From the NCBI GenBank assembly GCA_007128245.1, contig SKXU01000039.1, positions 1-14,113 of the forward strand: DNA of 14,113 bases, given 5' to 3'. The first letter of the stretch is position 1, and each line of letters opens with the position of its first letter. The position numbers and the translations under genes were made by a program. The DNA comes from Candidatus Woesearchaeota archaeon (GTDB taxonomy: Archaea; Nanobdellota; Nanobdellia; Woesearchaeales; SKIA01). Below the pieces are notes generated by a model. The model ran no database searches and was not told where the DNA came from. It saw only the letters and a list, made by a program, of their open reading frames with translations. Shown here in pieces: positions 1 through 8,112 of the stretch.

Positions 1-97
1 CATTTTTGCGTGCTAGGGTGCGACTACTTTGTTGTCGTCTTCCCGCCGGACGCATTTTTGCGTGCTAGGGTGCGACTACTTTGTTGTCGTCTTCCCG
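1..97. repeat. Two perfect 45-bp direct repeats, 52-bp period
   Basis: Positions 1-45 and 53-97 are identical and are separated by the 7 bases ccggacg. A shorter piece, gactacttt, recurs a third time at 104-112 (earlier copies at 22-30 and 74-82), as if a decayed third unit follows. Each unit holds an imperfect hairpin, CGACTAC-TTT-GTTGTCG, with six of seven pairs, flanked by GGG and CCC. The first copy begins at base 1, so the array may extend to the left or may be a contig-end assembly artefact. I see no coding role, and the deacetylase start lies beyond it. Its function is unknown. Confidence 0.85.
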
Positions 98-109
98 TAT
101 TCTGACTAC

Positions 110-118
110 TTTTTTAAG
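110..118 (+). promoter_or_regulatory. Weak TATA-like box for the deacetylase operon
   Basis: The T-run followed by AAG (TTTTTTAAG) is centred about 26 nt before the ATG at 140. That is the spacing expected if transcription starts at the first coding base. The match to an archaeal TATA box is poor, so this rests mainly on the same spacing being seen at the other genes here. Confidence 0.35.
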
Positions 119-139
119 CAAGGGCTTCTTAATTGCTGT

Positions 140-778
140 ATGACTATCCTCGTCCTCGCTCCACATCCTGATGATGAATCTATTGGTATGGGGGGTACTA
201 TCGCGAAATTTGCTGCTGAGGGTGAGCGCGTGGTCGTGGTAGTGTTTTCTGGTGGTGAAGAAGCGAATTTTTGGCAAAAGCAAGATGCGGTGCGTACGAC
301 GCGTATGCGTGAGTGCATAAAAGCGGGCAAGATCTTGGGCGTTGCGGATATCATCTTCTTTGAACTTGCTGATTTGACGCTGCGCACAGAGATCGTTGAG
401 CGAGATGTGGAGTCTCGGCTACGAGAAATTATTGATAAGGAGCAGCCTCGCATGGTGTTTACGACTGCTGTTGATGACGTCTTCCCTGATCATCGCGCGG
501 TGGCGAACCTCATTTTTTCCTTGAAAAAGCAACATTATCCTGACTTGGCGGTGTGGGTCTATACGGTGTGGAATCCGTTGCACATCACGCATCGTGAGCA
601 GCCGCGTCTTGTGGTGAATATCACAAAGACGTTTTCTCAGAAGTGGCGAGCGATTCACACGTATAAAAGCCAGAAGCTCTCTACATTCCAACTCATCCCT
701 ACAGTGTTGCTTCGTGGCCTCGTGCATGGGCTGCGTCACCGGATGAGTATGGCGGAGGTGTTTGTGAAGGCCCCATGA
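140..778 (+). CDS. PIG-L/LmbE-family N-acetyl-sugar deacetylase
   Basis: This 212-residue protein belongs to the zinc-dependent PIG-L/LmbE family, which removes the acetyl group from GlcNAc-type glycoconjugates such as GlcNAc-inositol lipids or thiol precursors. The signature HPDDE lies at residues 9-13 (His9 and Asp12 as metal ligands, Asp11 as likely catalytic base), and PDHR at 116-119 supplies the third ligand, His118. The reading frame stays open upstream to about base 29, but that stretch translates the direct repeat. The family normally begins a few residues before HPDDE, so ATG 140 is chosen. There is no signal peptide, so it should be cytoplasmic. The stop overlaps the following glycosyltransferase start by ATGA, so the two are probably translationally coupled. 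The substrate cannot be read from sequence. Confidence 0.85.
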   Translation: MTILVLAPHPDDESIGMGGTIAKFAAEGERVVVVVFSGGEEANFWQKQDAVRTTRMRECIKAGKILGVADIIFFELADLTLRTEIVERDVESRLREIIDKEQPRMVFTTAVDDVFPDHRAVANLIFSLKKQHYPDLAVWVYTVWNPLHITHREQPRLVVNITKTFSQKWRAIHTYKSQKLSTFQLIPTVLLRGLVHGLRHRMSMAEVFVKAP

Positions 779-1887
779 AGATTGTCGTCGCCACAGATAA
801 TTATCCTCCTCGATACGATGGGATCAGTCGTTTTTTGCAAGAGATTCTTCCTGCGTTAGCAAACGTGCACGACGTGAGTGTTATCGCTCCTGACTTCGGG
901 CCTTCTTCTGATCCTTGGCCGGTCACGAAGATACCGGTCACGCGCCTTCGTGTAGGGGATTTTCATCCTGCGGGCCTGCACGGAATTCGTGTATTTCGCG
1001 CCACGAAGGGTGCTGACGTGGTGTTTGTGCAGGCGCTTGGAAGCATTGGTCTGGCAGCCTTTTTTGCGGCAAAGCTTCGCAGACAAAAGGTCGTCCTCTA
1101 CACTCACAGTGTTGAGTGGGAGTTAGTGCCAAAGAGTCTGGGAGTAAATATTCTTCGTCGCCTTCTTCCAGGAATTATTAAGTCCTTTAGTAGGCTTATC
1201 TATCGCGGTATTGATTTGTTGATATTTCCTTCTGTGGGCGTAAGCGAGGCGTACTTTTGGAATAAGATAGAAAATAAGCGAGTGATTATCCACTTGGGCG
1301 TTGATACGAAAAAATTCTTCCCGGCAAAAAGTAAGAAGAAAGCAAAAACCTCTCTTGGCATCGATCCTGACGCCTTTGTGGTGGGCTATCATGGACGTTT
1401 AGCGCGAGAAAAAGACTTGAAAACTCTTCTGCGAGCGTGGTTATCGTTTCGATCGCGAAATCCTGGTGTGAACACGCATCTGCTTATTGTGGGGGATGGT
1501 CTGCGAGAAATTCGTCAGGTCTTTGACCGAGACGGTGTCACAGTAACAGGTTTTCAGGAGGATGTGGTGCCGTATCTGCACGCTATGGATGCGTACGTGC
1601 TCTCGTCGCTTACGGAGACGAGTTGTTTGTCTGTGATGGAGGCGATGAGCTGCGGCTTGCCAGTGGTCTCCACACCTGTAGGGTATATTCCTGATTATAT
1701 TACGCACGAGAAGAATGGGTTGTTGTTTGAAGAAAAAAGCGCTGTGTTGCTTACTCGTCATCTTGAGCAGTTGCTTAACACCGGCGTGCGGCGACGTCTT
1801 GGGCGCAGTGCGAGAAAAACTATTGAGGAACGCTTTTCCTGGGACGCTACGCGTGAGCAAGTGCTGTCTGTTTTTGAGCGCATCTAG
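775..1887 (+). CDS. Glycosyltransferase family 4 (GT-B fold)
   Basis: This 370-residue protein is a retaining GT-B glycosyltransferase of the GT4 type. The N-terminal half opens with MKIVVATDNYPP and a glycine-containing acceptor-side loop (residues 11-18). The C-terminal half carries the usual donor-binding elements: HLGVD (173-177), GYHGRLAREKD (204-214), IVGDG (238-242), and the EX7E motif with Glu281 and Glu289, followed by GLPVV (294-298). No membrane helix is evident, so it probably works at the inner membrane face or in the cytosol. It overlaps the deacetylase by 4 bp. GT4 plus PIG-L pairs are known from mycothiol (MshA/MshB), bacillithiol (BshA/BshB) and GPI-type (PIG-A/PIG-L) pathways, so GlcNAc transfer followed by deacetylation is plausible. 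The donor and acceptor are not determined. Confidence 0.85.
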   Translation: MKIVVATDNYPPRYDGISRFLQEILPALANVHDVSVIAPDFGPSSDPWPVTKIPVTRLRVGDFHPAGLHGIRVFRATKGADVVFVQALGSIGLAAFFAAKLRRQKVVLYTHSVEWELVPKSLGVNILRRLLPGIIKSFSRLIYRGIDLLIFPSVGVSEAYFWNKIENKRVIIHLGVDTKKFFPAKSKKKAKTSLGIDPDAFVVGYHGRLAREKDLKTLLRAWLSFRSRNPGVNTHLLIVGDGLREIRQVFDRDGVTVTGFQEDVVPYLHAMDAYVLSSLTETSCLSVMEAMSCGLPVVSTPVGYIPDYITHEKNGLLFEEKSAVLLTRHLEQLLNTGVRRRLGRSARKTIEERFSWDATREQVLSVFERI

Positions 1888-2582
1888 CTTTCATGTACTC
1901 TTGCGAAGCTATATTGATACAGTGGCTCATTACTTTGTAGTGCTTGCTCAAGTCGCTGTTTTACTGAGGAGAGATTTTCTTTATCTACATCCTCAAACCC
2001 TATACTTGCGGGATGGTCTGTCATGTACTCTAGGTGCTCTTGCATTGCTTGTCTGTGGTACTTGCCGAGAATGGGTGCTTCCTGTCCAAGCGCCCACATG
2101 AGTGCATCTGCTCCTGTGAGGTGTCCTGTGATTGCTCGCTCGCACTCTTTGAGTACATCGCTTTCTGACGGTAGTCGCTCAAGGACTATTTGTCTGTGCA
2201 CCTCATATCCAATGAGTTCTGCTGCGCAGAGTACAGGGTGGCACATGACGCGCTCATCAAGGACGTACTCGTCGGGACTGGCATGCGCAGCACTCTCTCG
2301 TGCTGCTTGTGTGATTTCTTCGAGATCAAGTTGTTCATTTCTTGTGTAGGGGAGTGTCGGTCCTTCTAGGTGCCATGGTTGTACTCCAAGGCCAAGGGCG
2401 TTTTCTGTGGTTGTCACAACAAACGGCCACGTGACGCCAAACATGCGTTTTCCGAGTTCTTGGTAGAGTTCTGATTGTAGGCGTTTATCTGGTCCCATCC
2501 AATTGCGTTGTCTGCGTTCGTGAAGGTTGGTTGGTGTGGGAATGTCTGCTGTAGGAAAAATAATCAATCGTTTCTCACTCAT
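1884..2582 (-). CDS. Conserved-looking hypothetical protein, 232 aa
   Basis: I do not recognise this protein. It starts with MSEK and a beta-strand-like segment (RLIIFPTADIPTP, residues 5-17), and then becomes an acidic, mostly helical protein rich in Glu, Gln, His and Ala. It has no membrane helix, no signal peptide and no evident Cys-based metal cluster (only Cys at CHPVLC and ECE). A TATA-like box sits about 25 nt before the ATG, so it appears to have its own leaderless promoter although only 33 bp separate it from the smc stop codon. It is not ScpA or ScpB by eye, the usual smc partners. Its stop codon interlocks with that of the convergent glycosyltransferase (shared CTAG at 1884-1887). 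Well-used codons and tight packing support a real gene. Confidence 0.75.
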   Translation of the reverse strand: MSEKRLIIFPTADIPTPTNLHERRQRNWMGPDKRLQSELYQELGKRMFGVTWPFVVTTTENALGLGVQPWHLEGPTLPYTRNEQLDLEEITQAARESAAHASPDEYVLDERVMCHPVLCAAELIGYEVHRQIVLERLPSESDVLKECERAITGHLTGADALMWALGQEAPILGKYHRQAMQEHLEYMTDHPASIGFEDVDKENLSSVKQRLEQALQSNEPLYQYSFARVHES

Positions 2583-2600
2583 AAGTAGAGACGATTCGAG

Positions 2601-2612
2601 TTTATTTAAAAA
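2601..2612 (-). promoter_or_regulatory. TATA box for the 232-aa gene; its T-run may also end smc
   Basis: On the minus strand this reads TTTTTAAATAAA, centred about 25 nt before the ATG at 2582, so transcription would begin at or next to the start codon. The five Ts lie just after the smc stop codon and could also act as an oligo-T terminator for smc. The TATA role is the better supported of the two. Confidence 0.6.
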
Positions 2613-2615
2613 CGT

Positions 2616-5600
2616 TTAGATTTTCAGGCTTGTCACCTGGGATTCTCCATGTTCGTTCATGGATACTCCAAACAGGGTGTCTGCTTCGCTGATGACGCCG
2701 TCGTTGTGGCTGATGATGATGTATTGTGCTTCGTCACAGTATTCTCGCACGAGGCGTGCGAGTCGCTCGGAGTTTTTCTTGTCAAGCGCAGCATCTACTT
2801 CGTCGAGTACGTAAAAGCTTGCTGGCTGGTGTTCTTGAATCGCAAACAGGAATGCGAGTGCCGTCATGGTTTTCTCTCCTCCGCTCAGAGAGCGGATGTC
2901 CATGAATTTCGTTCCTGATAGGCGTACCCGAATGTTTAGGCCTGCGGCGAAGGGGTCTTCTGGGTCTTCGAGTTCTAAGAATGCTTCTCCTTTGCTTGAC
3001 AGTGATGCAAAGATGCTCTTGAATTGTTCTTCGATTGCTTCAAATGTTCTCATAAAGAGTTCTCGCTTGCGCGCATCTATCTCGTTAATCATAAGCAACA
3101 CGTCCTCTCGCTCCCCTGAGAGGGTTTCTTTCTTGTTGACAAGAGTGTTGTATTCTGTTTCTACGCGCTCATACATCTCAAGCGCTTTCATATTGACTGC
3201 TCCCATGTCTTGTACCATGCGCTCGAATTGTTTGATTTCTGCCTTGATGTCTTCGAGCGCTTTGGTTTTAAAGGGTTCAATTCCTTCGTACTCGCGCCCT
3301 TCTTCTTTCAGACCGGCAAGTTCTGCTTTGAGTTGTGCCATTTGTATGCTTGATGCGTTAAGGGTGTGCTCTGCTTTGCGTATTTTTTCTTCTTCGCGAA
3401 TCGTTTTTTCCTCAAGTTTTGTCACTTCTTCTTGGAGTTTTGATCGCGTCTCAAACAGTGCTTTGTATTGCTTTCTAAATTGCTCAACGCCCTTTTCTTT
3501 TTCTTTTAGGGTTGCTTCGTCTTCTTTGACTTCTTTTTTGAGTTGTTCTTGTTCTTCGAGGAATCCTTTGTTTTCTTTGTCGTGTTGATCAAGGATTTTT
3601 GTGATGTTCTCAAGTTCGGGCTGGTGTACGGAGCTAATCTGGTTTTTTAGTCCTTGCATCTCTGTTCTGATGGCTACGATTTCTTCTCCTATGCGTTGTC
3701 GTTGCTGGTCGAATGTGTTCATCTCAGCAAGCAGTTGCGGGCTGCGCAGTTGCGTGATTTTCTCTCGCAAAGAGTGCTTTTCCATCTTGAGGCGTCCAAG
3801 CTCTTTGTTTTTTGCAGACACGGTCATGATGATCTCATCAATGTCTTTTTCGAGTGCTTGTGCTTCAACACGTAATTTTTTCTTATCTTCTTGTGATGCA
3901 TCAATGTCTGCGCTGTCGATGTGGAGTTCTCGCTCAAGCGCCGATACTTCGTCTTCGAGCTGGTGTCGTCGCTCTCGCAGTTCTTGGATGCTTGTATCAA
4001 GTCCTTGTTGCTCAGAGGTGAGCCGTGAGACAATGCTTTCATAGTCCGCAACTTCTTTTTCTATCTCGCCAAGTTTTCCGCTGAGTTCTTGTTCTTGAAA
4101 TGCTGCTCCTGCTCCTTGTTTGCGTGCGCGGTACCCTCCCGTCATTGCTCCTGAGCTCTCAATGAGGTCTCCGTCGAGCGTTACCATACGGGTTTTTCCG
4201 ACACCCACCTTTCGTGCTGCAGTAACGTCTTGTACGACTAGTGTTGATCCGAGCACGTGCTGAAATGCTTTTTCGAACCGTTTATCGTACTGCACCAGGT
4301 CGAGCGCGAGTCCGTGCACGCCGCTTATTTTGAGTGTGCGCAGCTCTGTGGGTATTGTCCGAGCAGATAATTTGTTTAAGGGAAGAAAGGTGGCTACTCC
4401 GAGCTGGTGTGATTTAAGGTAGTGAATACACTCCTGGGCTGTCTGGTCGTCTTCTACGACGATGCTTCGTGCGCGCGCTCCTGCTGCTATTTCTAGTGCG
4501 AGTCCGTGCTCTGAGGATGCGCTTCCAAGTTCTGCTACTGTTCCGTAGATCTTCTTGTTTTTTGTTCGCATCTCAAGGATTTTTTTTACAGCAACTGATC
4601 CTGCCATGCGCTCTTGGATGCTCAGTTGTCGTGCGCGCAGTTTTGAGAGTTGGTCTCGTCGCGACTCAAGTTTTCCTTTTGCTGTCTGTATTTCCGGAAC
4701 GATTGATGATCCGCGATCAAGTGCGGTGTTGAGTTCTGCGAGGACGCGTGTAAGCTCTGTGCGCTTTGCTTTGAGGACCTGGAGTTGTTGTTTGTTTTCT
4801 TTTTGTGCTTCAAGGACTTTGTTTACTTTTTCGTCGATTGTTTGTATGCGAAACTCAAGTTTGTCTTTGTTTCTGAGGAGTTCTTGTTGTTGTTCTCGCA
4901 GGCGGCCGAGTTCTTCTTGAAGGTTTTCAGCATTCTTGTCAATATCTGCTATTTTGCTGTCTATCTGTGCTGCTCCTTCTAGATCGTTTTTCTTTCTAAA
5001 CTCCTCCACTTTCTTTTCTAGTGTGAGGCGGTCTTTTTCTCGTGTGGAAATCTTTTTTTCTGCTGTCTGGATTTCTTTTTGTAAGCGCTCAATGCGGTCT
5101 TTCGTGTCTTTTTGGCTTGTTGTTAGTTCTTGTTTTCGCTTGTTGATTCGCTCAAGTTCTGTGTTGAGTTGTTGTTGGCGTTGTTTTTTGAGCGCAACTC
5201 CTACTTTGAGCTCTTCTACTTCGCGAGTGATTTGTACTTCTTCTTTGCCGCCTTTTTCTTCGAGTTCTCGCGCTACCTCGTCTGCTTGTCGTTTTTTTTC
5301 GAGAATCTGCTTTTTTAAGTCGTCAATAAGGTCTTGTATGGTGTTGATGCCTTCTCGTTCAGAAGCCATTTTTTCTTCCAGCTCTGCTATCTTCTTTTCT
5401 CGCTCCTCTTGTTTTCTGTGGTTAATCGTTTTTTTGTTTCGCTTAATCTTCTCGTCGAGTTCTCTGAACTTGAGTGCTTGGTCTCGTTCTTTTTTGAGTT
5501 CTGTAAGATAGGTTTTTCGTTCTGCAAGCACGATTTCTGCTTCTTTGAGTTGTTGGTCTACGCGCTCAAGCTCTCGTGCTGCTTTGGCTTTTTTTTCTTC

Positions 5601-7730
5601 ATAAATATTGATTCCTGAGATTTCTTCAATGATGGTTCGTCTCTCGTTTGGGCTCATCTCAACGAGTTTGACGATATCTCCTTGCAAGATAATGTTGTAT
5701 CCGTCTGGGTTGATGCGTGCGTGCGCGAGCAAATCAGTAATTTCTGTTCGTGTGCGCGTCTCATCGTTGATTTTGTAATCTGATTGACCGCTTGCTTTAA
5801 CGATTCTGCTGATCTTGATTTCTTTTTCTTTTACCGGAAACACTCCTGAGGTATTATCAAAATAGATGTGTACTTCTCCTTGCTTTGCTGCTTTCTTTGA
5901 TTTTCCACCGTTATAGATGAGATTTGCTGTTTTTTCTGCTCGCAGACTCTTACTTCCTGATTTTCCAAGGACAAAGCACAGACTGTCGAGAATATTTGAG
6001 TTGTGCACCACAATGTTGTTTGCAATAAAGTTGTGGTGTTCTTCAACGCACAAATCATACACCCAAGGGTCTTTTGGGGTTATTTCTTCAATACTCACAA
6101 CTTCATCCCATAGTAAATCAGAAGCGCACACAGTGGTGAGTTGCTTTGTGGCTCGTGTTTGTTTTGTGAACACCTTTTCAAGAAGAAGTGCTACTCCTTG
6201 TCGTGTCGGAAGGCATTGATTGTATACGTATGCTTCAAGTCGAGGAAACTGTTTTCGTAATGGTTTAATCGCGATGCCTTGTTCTTTTACTGCTTGTCGC
6301 ACTAACTCGTTTACTTCAAGCAAGTCATGATTAGGGTTTGTTTTGCGTGTAGCTGCATTTCTTAGACGCTCTTGTTTTAGTGGATGAAGAAGAGAGATTT
6401 TTTCTGCAAACGATGTGTACTGCTCTGACCCGTACACACTTACTTGTTGATATACTCCACTAAATCCTGTATTAGTAGCGATCTTCACTATTTCTTGTGT
6501 GCGAGCAATAATTCCTAGTCGCAGCAATGCGGTATTGACTGCATGTGCGAGTTTCGGTGATTTTGTTGTGAGTTGTATTGTGTTGTGAGAAACGTATCCG
6601 TCCCCATCATACAGTCCTGAGAGGAGTGCTGAGAGTTCATTATTGTTTGCTCGCCCAAAGTACCATCCAGCAACGCTTTTGTCTCCACTATTCTGTCCTA
6701 CTCCGAAGTGTTTAAGTAGTGTGATGAGTGGTTTTGAGTACGTAATAACATCCCATGCGCGTGGTTTATACTCGTTTATTGTTGTGTGTGCACCAAAGAG
6801 TTTTTGCGTGAGCACATAATATTCTTTTACAATCTCTTCTGTGCCGTTTACAAACCACACTTGTCCATTTTTTGTGAGTCGTCCTTCTGCGAGGATGAGT
6901 CCCAAAAAGCGTGAGAACTCTTTGGAGTTATTCCAAGGAACGCGCAACGTCTTTGAGGTACTTTTTCCTTTCATGATCGCAAGGTGCTCTATGATTGCAT
7001 CGTTTGAGAGATTATACCAGCGCAAGAGCTTGATGAGGTATGCAACGTTTATTGCTTGTCCATCCAAAAAACTTTTGAGAGCAAGATATGGTATACGTGC
7101 TTGTTTAGCGGTTTCTTTCCACGTGCCTTTTTTGCGCTCTCGAACTATTGTTTGCAGTTGCTGTGTGTTTGGAACATATAAGCTGTCTTTGGTGGTGATA
7201 AGGTCTAAGAGTTCGTAAAACACGTTGCTTGTTGCTTGTACGGGTAGCGTTCTTGGGGTTGCGATACGCATGCCTTCTGTGAGTTCGTCTGCACGCAAGG
7301 CAGTAAACGTGCCATTTTTGAGTCCGAACAATGGGTGGTAGGGTGTTGCGGTTACTGAGCGACCAGTTTTTGTTTGTATGCGGAGCAAGGTTTTTGGTGC
7401 CGTGCGCTTAACGAATGCTTGAATAGGTTTTTTTATGAGTCGCATGCGCTTATCCACTGCAAGAACACTCGTTCCGTCTCCGAGTGCCATCCATCCATCA
7501 TCCATTGGTGTTGAGCGTTTTTCGTGTTGATCTACAAGTTGCTGTATAGAAACCACTCTTCCGTTTGCGAGCTGTACTTGCGCATCCCCGGTGAGGCACT
7601 TACCGCTCCCATTTGGGCCGAGAACGCAGTTAAAGCCGTCGCTAAATGGGACTTCTGTTTTCGTGGCAAAGGACTTAAAGCCCTTCATTTCCATCTTGTT
7701 GATTTTCGTTGCTAAAACTCGCTCGCTCAC
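2616..7730 (-). CDS. smc: Chromosome segregation ATPase SMC, intein-containing precursor
   Basis: The precursor is 1704 residues; removing the 533-residue intein leaves 1171, normal for an SMC. In order: an N-terminal ATPase lobe with Walker A GPNGSGK at 38-44, split from its serine by the intein; a Q-loop region (LQGDIVKLVEMSP, 682-694); coiled coil 1 (about 710-1045); the hinge (about 1055-1205, ending ESSGAMTGGY); coiled coil 2 (about 1210-1545); signature motif LSGGEK at 1615-1620; Walker B YVLDEVD at 1640-1646; and a C-terminal ISHND segment. SMC dimers use ATP to load onto and organise chromosomal DNA. The start is GTG at 7730, giving 12 residues ahead of the internal ATG at 7694; it is preferred because a TATA box lies 27 nt upstream. 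No scpA or scpB is visible nearby. Confidence 0.96.
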   Translation of the reverse strand: MSERVLATKINKMEMKGFKSFATKTEVPFSDGFNCVLGPNGSGKCLTGDAQVQLANGRVVSIQQLVDQHEKRSTPMDDGWMALGDGTSVLAVDKRMRLIKKPIQAFVKRTAPKTLLRIQTKTGRSVTATPYHPLFGLKNGTFTALRADELTEGMRIATPRTLPVQATSNVFYELLDLITTKDSLYVPNTQQLQTIVRERKKGTWKETAKQARIPYLALKSFLDGQAINVAYLIKLLRWYNLSNDAIIEHLAIMKGKSTSKTLRVPWNNSKEFSRFLGLILAEGRLTKNGQVWFVNGTEEIVKEYYVLTQKLFGAHTTINEYKPRAWDVITYSKPLITLLKHFGVGQNSGDKSVAGWYFGRANNNELSALLSGLYDGDGYVSHNTIQLTTKSPKLAHAVNTALLRLGIIARTQEIVKIATNTGFSGVYQQVSVYGSEQYTSFAEKISLLHPLKQERLRNAATRKTNPNHDLLEVNELVRQAVKEQGIAIKPLRKQFPRLEAYVYNQCLPTRQGVALLLEKVFTKQTRATKQLTTVCASDLLWDEVVSIEEITPKDPWVYDLCVEEHHNFIANNIVVHNSNILDSLCFVLGKSGSKSLRAEKTANLIYNGGKSKKAAKQGEVHIYFDNTSGVFPVKEKEIKISRIVKASGQSDYKINDETRTRTEITDLLAHARINPDGYNIILQGDIVKLVEMSPNERRTIIEEISGINIYEEKKAKAARELERVDQQLKEAEIVLAERKTYLTELKKERDQALKFRELDEKIKRNKKTINHRKQEEREKKIAELEEKMASEREGINTIQDLIDDLKKQILEKKRQADEVARELEEKGGKEEVQITREVEELKVGVALKKQRQQQLNTELERINKRKQELTTSQKDTKDRIERLQKEIQTAEKKISTREKDRLTLEKKVEEFRKKNDLEGAAQIDSKIADIDKNAENLQEELGRLREQQQELLRNKDKLEFRIQTIDEKVNKVLEAQKENKQQLQVLKAKRTELTRVLAELNTALDRGSSIVPEIQTAKGKLESRRDQLSKLRARQLSIQERMAGSVAVKKILEMRTKNKKIYGTVAELGSASSEHGLALEIAAGARARSIVVEDDQTAQECIHYLKSHQLGVATFLPLNKLSARTIPTELRTLKISGVHGLALDLVQYDKRFEKAFQHVLGSTLVVQDVTAARKVGVGKTRMVTLDGDLIESSGAMTGGYRARKQGAGAAFQEQELSGKLGEIEKEVADYESIVSRLTSEQQGLDTSIQELRERRHQLEDEVSALERELHIDSADIDASQEDKKKLRVEAQALEKDIDEIIMTVSAKNKELGRLKMEKHSLREKITQLRSPQLLAEMNTFDQQRQRIGEEIVAIRTEMQGLKNQISSVHQPELENITKILDQHDKENKGFLEEQEQLKKEVKEDEATLKEKEKGVEQFRKQYKALFETRSKLQEEVTKLEEKTIREEEKIRKAEHTLNASSIQMAQLKAELAGLKEEGREYEGIEPFKTKALEDIKAEIKQFERMVQDMGAVNMKALEMYERVETEYNTLVNKKETLSGEREDVLLMINEIDARKRELFMRTFEAIEEQFKSIFASLSSKGEAFLELEDPEDPFAAGLNIRVRLSGTKFMDIRSLSGGEKTMTALAFLFAIQEHQPASFYVLDEVDAALDKKNSERLARLVREYCDEAQYIIISHNDGVISEADTLFGVSMNEHGESQVTSLKI
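6000..7598 (-). mobile_element. SMC intein with LAGLIDADG homing endonuclease, 533 aa
   Basis: This in-frame insertion covers precursor residues 45-577. It begins with Cys1 directly after the Walker A lysine and ends in His-Asn before Ser+1 of the C-extein, as in class 1 inteins. Block A is CLTGDAQVQL; block B contains TPYH (intein Thr85 and His88); blocks F and G are WVYDLCVEEHHNFIANNIVVHN, split here as WVYDL, then HHNF, then NNIVVHN. Two LAGLIDADG helices are present, FLGLILAEG (acidic residue Glu238) and LSGLYDGDG (Asp333), so the endonuclease looks intact. About 50 residues after it (424-476) form a further helical, Arg/Lys-rich segment that may contact DNA. Splicing would restore GSGKS, the normal P-loop. 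No stop codon or frameshift is seen, so splicing and homing both look functional. Confidence 0.96.
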
Positions 7731-7753
7731 TGCAAATCTTGAGCGTTATAAGC

Positions 7754-7761
7754 GTTTATAA
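7754..7761 (-). promoter_or_regulatory. TATA box for smc
   Basis: The minus strand reads TTATAAAC, centred about 27 nt before the GTG at 7730. A second similar box, TTATAAC (7745-7751), lies only 18 nt upstream, which is too close for that start. The position supports leaderless initiation at GTG rather than at the internal ATG codons. Confidence 0.6.
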
Positions 7762-7774
7762 GGGTTTCGACGCT

Positions 7775-8038
7775 TCACGCATAAAATGCTTTGGCAATTC
7801 GCAGTGCGTTGTCGCACTCTTTTTGTACCTTTTGCATGTTTCCTTCACTGTAGTATATCAGTAGGCGTTCGATGGATCGGTACAGGGTGGATCGCAATCC
7901 TGCGCGGGGGCTGGGTTTATCGAGGAGTGTTTTGTGAAACGCTCTGAGTTCTTTGACATACTCTTCTTGTCTCGTGTCTCCGTCTAGCTCTTTGATAGCT
8001 TTGATGCTTGCTTTGAGCGTCTCGTACTCGTCTCCCAT
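7775..8038 (-). CDS. Small hypothetical protein, 87 aa
   Basis: I do not recognise this protein. It is short, highly charged and predicted almost wholly helical, with a Pro-Ser-Pro break (residues 42-44) between two helical halves. It has no cysteine pair, membrane helix or signal peptide. A strong TATA-like box lies 25 nt before its ATG, and it shares a 74-bp divergent promoter region with the hemolysin III-like gene. It stops 44 bp before smc, which has its own TATA box, so co-transcription with smc is possible but not required. Own promoter, start codon and compact spacing make it a probable real gene. Its function is unknown. Confidence 0.65.
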   Translation of the reverse strand: MGDEYETLKASIKAIKELDGDTRQEEYVKELRAFHKTLLDKPSPRAGLRSTLYRSIERLLIYYSEGNMQKVQKECDNALRIAKAFYA

Positions 8039-8056
8039 CCCGATGTTAACCTCTTC

Positions 8057-8068
8057 TTTATTTATATG
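8057..8068 (-). promoter_or_regulatory. TATA box for the 87-aa gene
   Basis: The minus strand reads CATATAAATAAA, a good archaeal TATA match, with its core about 25 nt before the ATG at 8038. This implies a leaderless transcript. It lies back to back with the plus-strand box at 8084-8091. Confidence 0.65.
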
Positions 8069-8083
8069 CGTTCGCTCGCTAGG

Positions 8084-8091
8084 TTTATATT
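8084..8091 (+). promoter_or_regulatory. TATA box for the hemolysin III-like gene
   Basis: TTTATATT is centred about 25 nt before the ATG at 8113, which favours that ATG over the GTG codon immediately before it (8110). It forms the other half of a compact divergent promoter with the box at 8057-8068. Confidence 0.6.
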
Positions 8092-8112
8092 CTGCGCACA
8101 GATTTTTTTGTG

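Noticed and set aside
1..97. CRISPR array
   Set aside because: The repeats are 45 bp but the only spacer is 7 bp, there are only two full units, and no cas gene is near.
29..139. N-terminal extension of the deacetylase
   Set aside because: These 37 codons translate the direct repeat and the promoter region; family members start just before the HPDDE motif, which ATG 140 satisfies.
2866..5511. Long plus-strand reading frames opposite smc
   Set aside because: They are Ser/Phe/Cys-rich mirror images of the Glu/Lys-rich SMC coiled coil, with no start signals or recognisable domains.
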